16,756 nt of DNA, taken from Candidatus Hermodarchaeota archaeon (lineage in GTDB: Archaea; Asgardarchaeota; Hermodarchaeia; Hermodarchaeales; Hermodarchaeaceae). Below, in pieces: positions 14,644 through 16,756 of the stretch. The notes under the pieces are model-generated. The model saw only the letters and a program-made list of their open reading frames with translations. It did not search any database and had not been told where the DNA came from. The translations under genes and the position numbers were made by a program. The stretch covers positions 1 to 16,756 of the forward strand of contig JAEOTD010000140.1 in the NCBI GenBank assembly GCA_016839995.1, given 5' to 3'. Each line of letters begins with the position of its first letter. The first letter of the stretch is position 1.

Positions 14644-15021
14644 ATGCATGAATTTTCAACTGCAGTTAGTATTGTAGAAGCAGTGAAAAAAGCCGCTATG
14701 AGTCATGGCGTAGCAAAGGTTGTGGGAATTACTCTGCAAATCGGTAAATTATCGATGCTAAATCACGACCAATTATTGTTTGGTATTGAAATAGCATCAA
14801 AGGATTCGGCTGTAGAAGGAGCAAAGGTAACTATTGAGCCCCTGCCAACAAAGATTCGTTGCCGAAAGTGTGGTACTGAATCTGAGATTACTCAAGAAGG
14901 AGCATTATATGAAATCTTAACATCTTTGACATGCTCAAAGTGCTCAACAAAAGATGTAGAAGTGATTCAAGGGAGAGAATGTATCATCAAAGATATTCAG
15001 GCTGAAGTGGAAAAAACATGA
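14644..15021 (+). CDS. hypA: Hydrogenase nickel-insertion accessory protein HypA
   Basis: HypA hands nickel to the large subunit of [NiFe]-hydrogenase together with HypB. The protein should begin MHE, because His2 is a nickel ligand; that is the ATG at 14644, giving 125 residues. An ATG at 14629 would add five residues and bury His2, so it is rejected. The zinc site is C73-x2-C76 and C97-x2-C100 (CRKC, CSKC), as in the family. ITLQIGKLSMLNHDQLLFGIE is typical. Its TGA directly abuts the S8e stop on the other strand with no base between. Confidence 0.93.
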   Translation: MHEFSTAVSIVEAVKKAAMSHGVAKVVGITLQIGKLSMLNHDQLLFGIEIASKDSAVEGAKVTIEPLPTKIRCRKCGTESEITQEGALYEILTSLTCSKCSTKDVEVIQGRECIIKDIQAEVEKT

Positions 15022-15411
15022 TTACTTATCGTCTTTAACGGAAATAGCGTCAACTACACCATTTTGACCCGGACGGCTAGTAACCATAGCCTTCCCCTTT
15101 TCTGTTTCTATTATCGTTCCCTTTGTAATGATTCCACGTCGATCAAAATCAACATTAGCTGGGTTCTTTAAAACCTGAATAATTTTTATCTTTTCTGACT
15201 TTCCTGTGGCTCTATCAGTTACGTTGGCATGAGAGATTGCTAGTAATCGAAGTTTTGAATTTCCACCAAGAACTCGCCTGATTCGGAGCTTCTTTGCTCC
15301 CATGATTGTTTCAGTGGCCTGACTACCTCTTTCAAATTTTCGGTGCTTCCGTGATGAACGGCGCCTTGCGCCACTGTGATATCGTTTTGATTTTCCTTGC
15401 CAAAGGGGCAT
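15022..15411 (-). CDS. Small ribosomal subunit protein S8e (eS8)
   Basis: Archaeal/eukaryotic eS8 of the small subunit, 129 residues. It begins MPLWQGKSKRYHSGARRR and has the motifs KHRKFERGSQATET, VLGGNSKLRLL, ANVTD and NPANVDFDRRGIITKGTIIE, ending with TSRPGQNGVVDAISV. The ATG at 15409-15411 has GAGGTAAT just upstream; a longer frame reaches 15483 but the added 24 residues have no family match. It has a strong BRE/TATA-like promoter. It lies between hypA and hypE on the opposite strand, so it splits the hydrogenase-maturation genes. Confidence 0.95.
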   Translation of the reverse strand: MPLWQGKSKRYHSGARRRSSRKHRKFERGSQATETIMGAKKLRIRRVLGGNSKLRLLAISHANVTDRATGKSEKIKIIQVLKNPANVDFDRRGIITKGTIIETEKGKAMVTSRPGQNGVVDAISVKDDK

Positions 15412-15451
15412 TTCGATTACCTCGGATTTGAGACGAGACCCTGATAATCTG

Positions 15452-15464
15452 CTATAAACGTTTC
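15452..15464 (-). promoter_or_regulatory. BRE/TATA promoter for S8e
   Basis: The minus strand reads CGAAACGTTTATAG: BRE-like CGAAAC next to TATA-like GTTTATAG. This is the best promoter match in the window. The predicted start lies about 18 bases before the ATG, leaving room for the SD. Confidence 0.58.
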
Positions 15465-15480
15465 GCCATCCCGATAATAG

Positions 15481-15494
15481 CAAAAACTTTAGAT
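15481..15494 (+). promoter_or_regulatory. BRE/TATA promoter for hypE
   Basis: CAAAAACTTTAGAT fits the BRE plus TATA pattern, about 45 bases before the hypE ATG. It is back-to-back with the S8e promoter in a 127-base divergent region. Confidence 0.48.
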
Positions 15495-15538
15495 GATTGG
15501 GCTTTGACTCTTCAGTGATTAATCGGTAAGTGATTATA

Positions 15539-16570
15539 ATGTCAAAGGAGAATACTCATGTTGAACTAGCGCATGGAGCCGGTGGTCGTGCCATGGCTAA
15601 GTTTCTGACAGATATTATTTTTCCACACTTCAAATTAAATCGGTTTCAAAATGGGATTGGATTACCAGACGCAGATGATGGGGCTACAATACCTTTGGAA
15701 CAACAAATGATTGTGGTCTCCACTGACTGTCACACCGTATCACCATTATTCTTCCCTGGAGGTGATATTGGGAGCCTTGCCGCTGCAGGAACAATCAATG
15801 ATGTTGCGATGATGGGAGCACAACCATTAGTTATGACGAGTGCGTTGGTAATCGAGGAGGGGTATCCAATTAATGATTTACAAACGATTTTGAAATCGAT
15901 GGCTTCAACTGCAGGAGAAGATGGAGTGGCAATTATTGCGGGCGATACCAAGGTAATGCCAAAGGGGGGACTTGATCAGATGATTATCTGTACCACAGGA
16001 TTTGGGGTTGTTGAGAAAGGAGTGGTGATTACTGACAATGGTGTAAAGGTTGGTGATAAGCTGATAATGACAGGTACAATTGGGGACCATGGTATTGCGT
16101 TATTAGCTAGCCGTGAAGGTCTTTCCTTTGAAACTGATTTGGTATCAGATGTTGCACCCTTGTGGTCAATGATTCGGGAAGCATTGAAGGTTGGGGGGAT
16201 TCATGCGATGAAGGATCCGACGCGGGGAGGGCTTTCAGCCACTTTGAATGAAGTTGCTAAGAAATCAGGAGTTGGCTTGATGATAGAAGAGAATAAGCTT
16301 CCCTTTCAGCGGGAGGTTCTTGCTGCAAGCCAAATGCTGGGGCTTGATCCTTTACAAGTAACATGCGAAGGGAAAGCGCTCATTGCGGTAGAAGCCGATA
16401 AAGCTAATGCAGTTCTCGATGTGATTCGAAGCACTAAATATGGAAAAGAGGCGCAAATCATAGGTGAAGCCAGGGATGACCGCCCAGGGCTTGTGGTTAT
16501 GAGGACCGAAGTAGGAGGTTCCCGGATTATTCAGCACCCTTGGGCAGAAGCAATACCACGTGTCTGTTAA
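15539..16570 (+). CDS. hypE: Hydrogenase expression/formation protein HypE
   Basis: HypE dehydrates a carbamoyl group received from HypF into the cyanide ligand of the [NiFe] site. The C-terminal Cys that carries this group is present: the protein ends IPRVC. It has the AIR-synthase-like fold: HGAGGRAM, DADDGATI, the VSTDCHTVSPLFFPGGDIG ATP-binding region, GTINDVAMMGA, MTGTIGDHGIALLA and MKDPTRGGLSATLNEVA. At 343 residues it is typical. The ATG at 15539 follows AGTGATTAT; an in-frame GTG at 15530 is less likely. No hydrogenase structural genes are in view. Convergent with the gene at the right edge, 30 bases away. Confidence 0.96.
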   Translation: MSKENTHVELAHGAGGRAMAKFLTDIIFPHFKLNRFQNGIGLPDADDGATIPLEQQMIVVSTDCHTVSPLFFPGGDIGSLAAAGTINDVAMMGAQPLVMTSALVIEEGYPINDLQTILKSMASTAGEDGVAIIAGDTKVMPKGGLDQMIICTTGFGVVEKGVVITDNGVKVGDKLIMTGTIGDHGIALLASREGLSFETDLVSDVAPLWSMIREALKVGGIHAMKDPTRGGLSATLNEVAKKSGVGLMIEENKLPFQREVLAASQMLGLDPLQVTCEGKALIAVEADKANAVLDVIRSTKYGKEAQIIGEARDDRPGLVVMRTEVGGSRIIQHPWAEAIPRVC

Positions 16571-16600
16571 CAAATATTGTGAAGTTTAATTATTGAATTC

Positions 16601-16756
16601 TTATTGAGAGGTTCCATCAACTATCTGCTCAATTTGCTGGTGAAGCTCTGGTGCACAGATTGTAGCAGGATATGGTTTACCGAGTCTATCGCTGTATTTT
16701 GTAATGAGTAATTTTGCGATACGTTTGGCAATTTTTTCAATAATTACTGGATTGGA
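16601..16756 (-). CDS. 3' end of an unidentified gene
   Basis: An open frame of 51 residues enters from the right edge and stops at TAA (16601-16603). It reads EKIAKRIAKLLITKYSDRLG, then KPYPATICAPELHQQIEQIV, ending DGTSQ. The first half looks like an amphipathic helix. No start codon is visible and I do not recognise the family. It is convergent with hypE. Confidence 0.5.
   Translation of the reverse strand, partial: SNPVIIEKIAKRIAKLLITKYSDRLGKPYPATICAPELHQQIEQIVDGTSQ

Noticed and set aside
15412..15483. Longer S8e start at 15483
   Set aside because: The added residues do not fit eS8 and overlap its promoter; the ATG at 15411 has the SD.
1..16756. CRISPR arrays, tRNA or rRNA genes, toxin-antitoxin or other defence modules
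   Set aside because: No spaced direct repeats, cloverleaf, or defence-gene motifs seen by eye; tnpB is the only mobile-type gene.

Overview
The window is archaeal chromosomal DNA. It encodes archaeal-type information-processing proteins: a GINS subunit, Orc1/Cdc6, TFB, a TFE-beta/RPC34-type factor, Nop5 with fibrillarin, Gar1, SRP19, S8e, S30e, Trm1 and archaeal Elp3. Archaeal features include many TTG/GTG starts, GGTGATT-type Shine-Dalgarno (SD) sites and BRE/TATA-like promoters of the form RRAAA-nn-TTWWA. S30e together with an Fe-S TFE-beta points to the TACK/Asgard side of the Archaea rather than classical Euryarchaeota. That placement is an inference; no rRNA or other decisive marker is present.

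Layout. Positions 1-1604 (minus strand) hold orc1/cdc6 followed by a GINS23-type gene cut by the window edge, a DNA-replication pair. Positions 1734-3420 hold a small zinc-ribbon gene and a lone IS200/IS605-type tnpB without tnpA, flanked by hairpins. Positions 3440-7166 (minus) hold S30e, elp3 and glmS. The 57-codon S30e gene overlaps a spurious N-terminal extension of elp3, so the elp3 start is moved downstream. Positions 7316-12452 (plus) form a tightly packed six-gene run: nop5, fibrillarin, a UPF0216 protein, a COG1395-type HTH regulator, trm1 and an FtsJ/RrmJ-like methyltransferase. This is an rRNA/tRNA-modification operon carrying a small conserved unknown and a regulator.

Positions 12433-14545 (minus) hold srp19, gar1, tfb and TFE-beta. 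Neither gar1 nor a complete tfb has an in-frame ATG, GTG or TTG. Each has a good SD before a near-cognate codon (CTG and ACG). A hairpin followed by a T-rich tract separates tfb from TFE-beta. Positions 14644-16570 hold hypA and hypE (plus), parts of [NiFe]-hydrogenase maturation, with ribosomal S8e on the opposite strand between them. The 3' end of an unidentified minus-strand gene reaches the right edge.

Most of the window is core genome. The points most worth a second look are the two start-less genes, the tfb/TFE-beta junction, the hairpins around tnpB and the zinc-ribbon gene, and the unknown members of the RNA-modification operon. I did not find a defence island, CRISPR array or convincing new multi-gene system.
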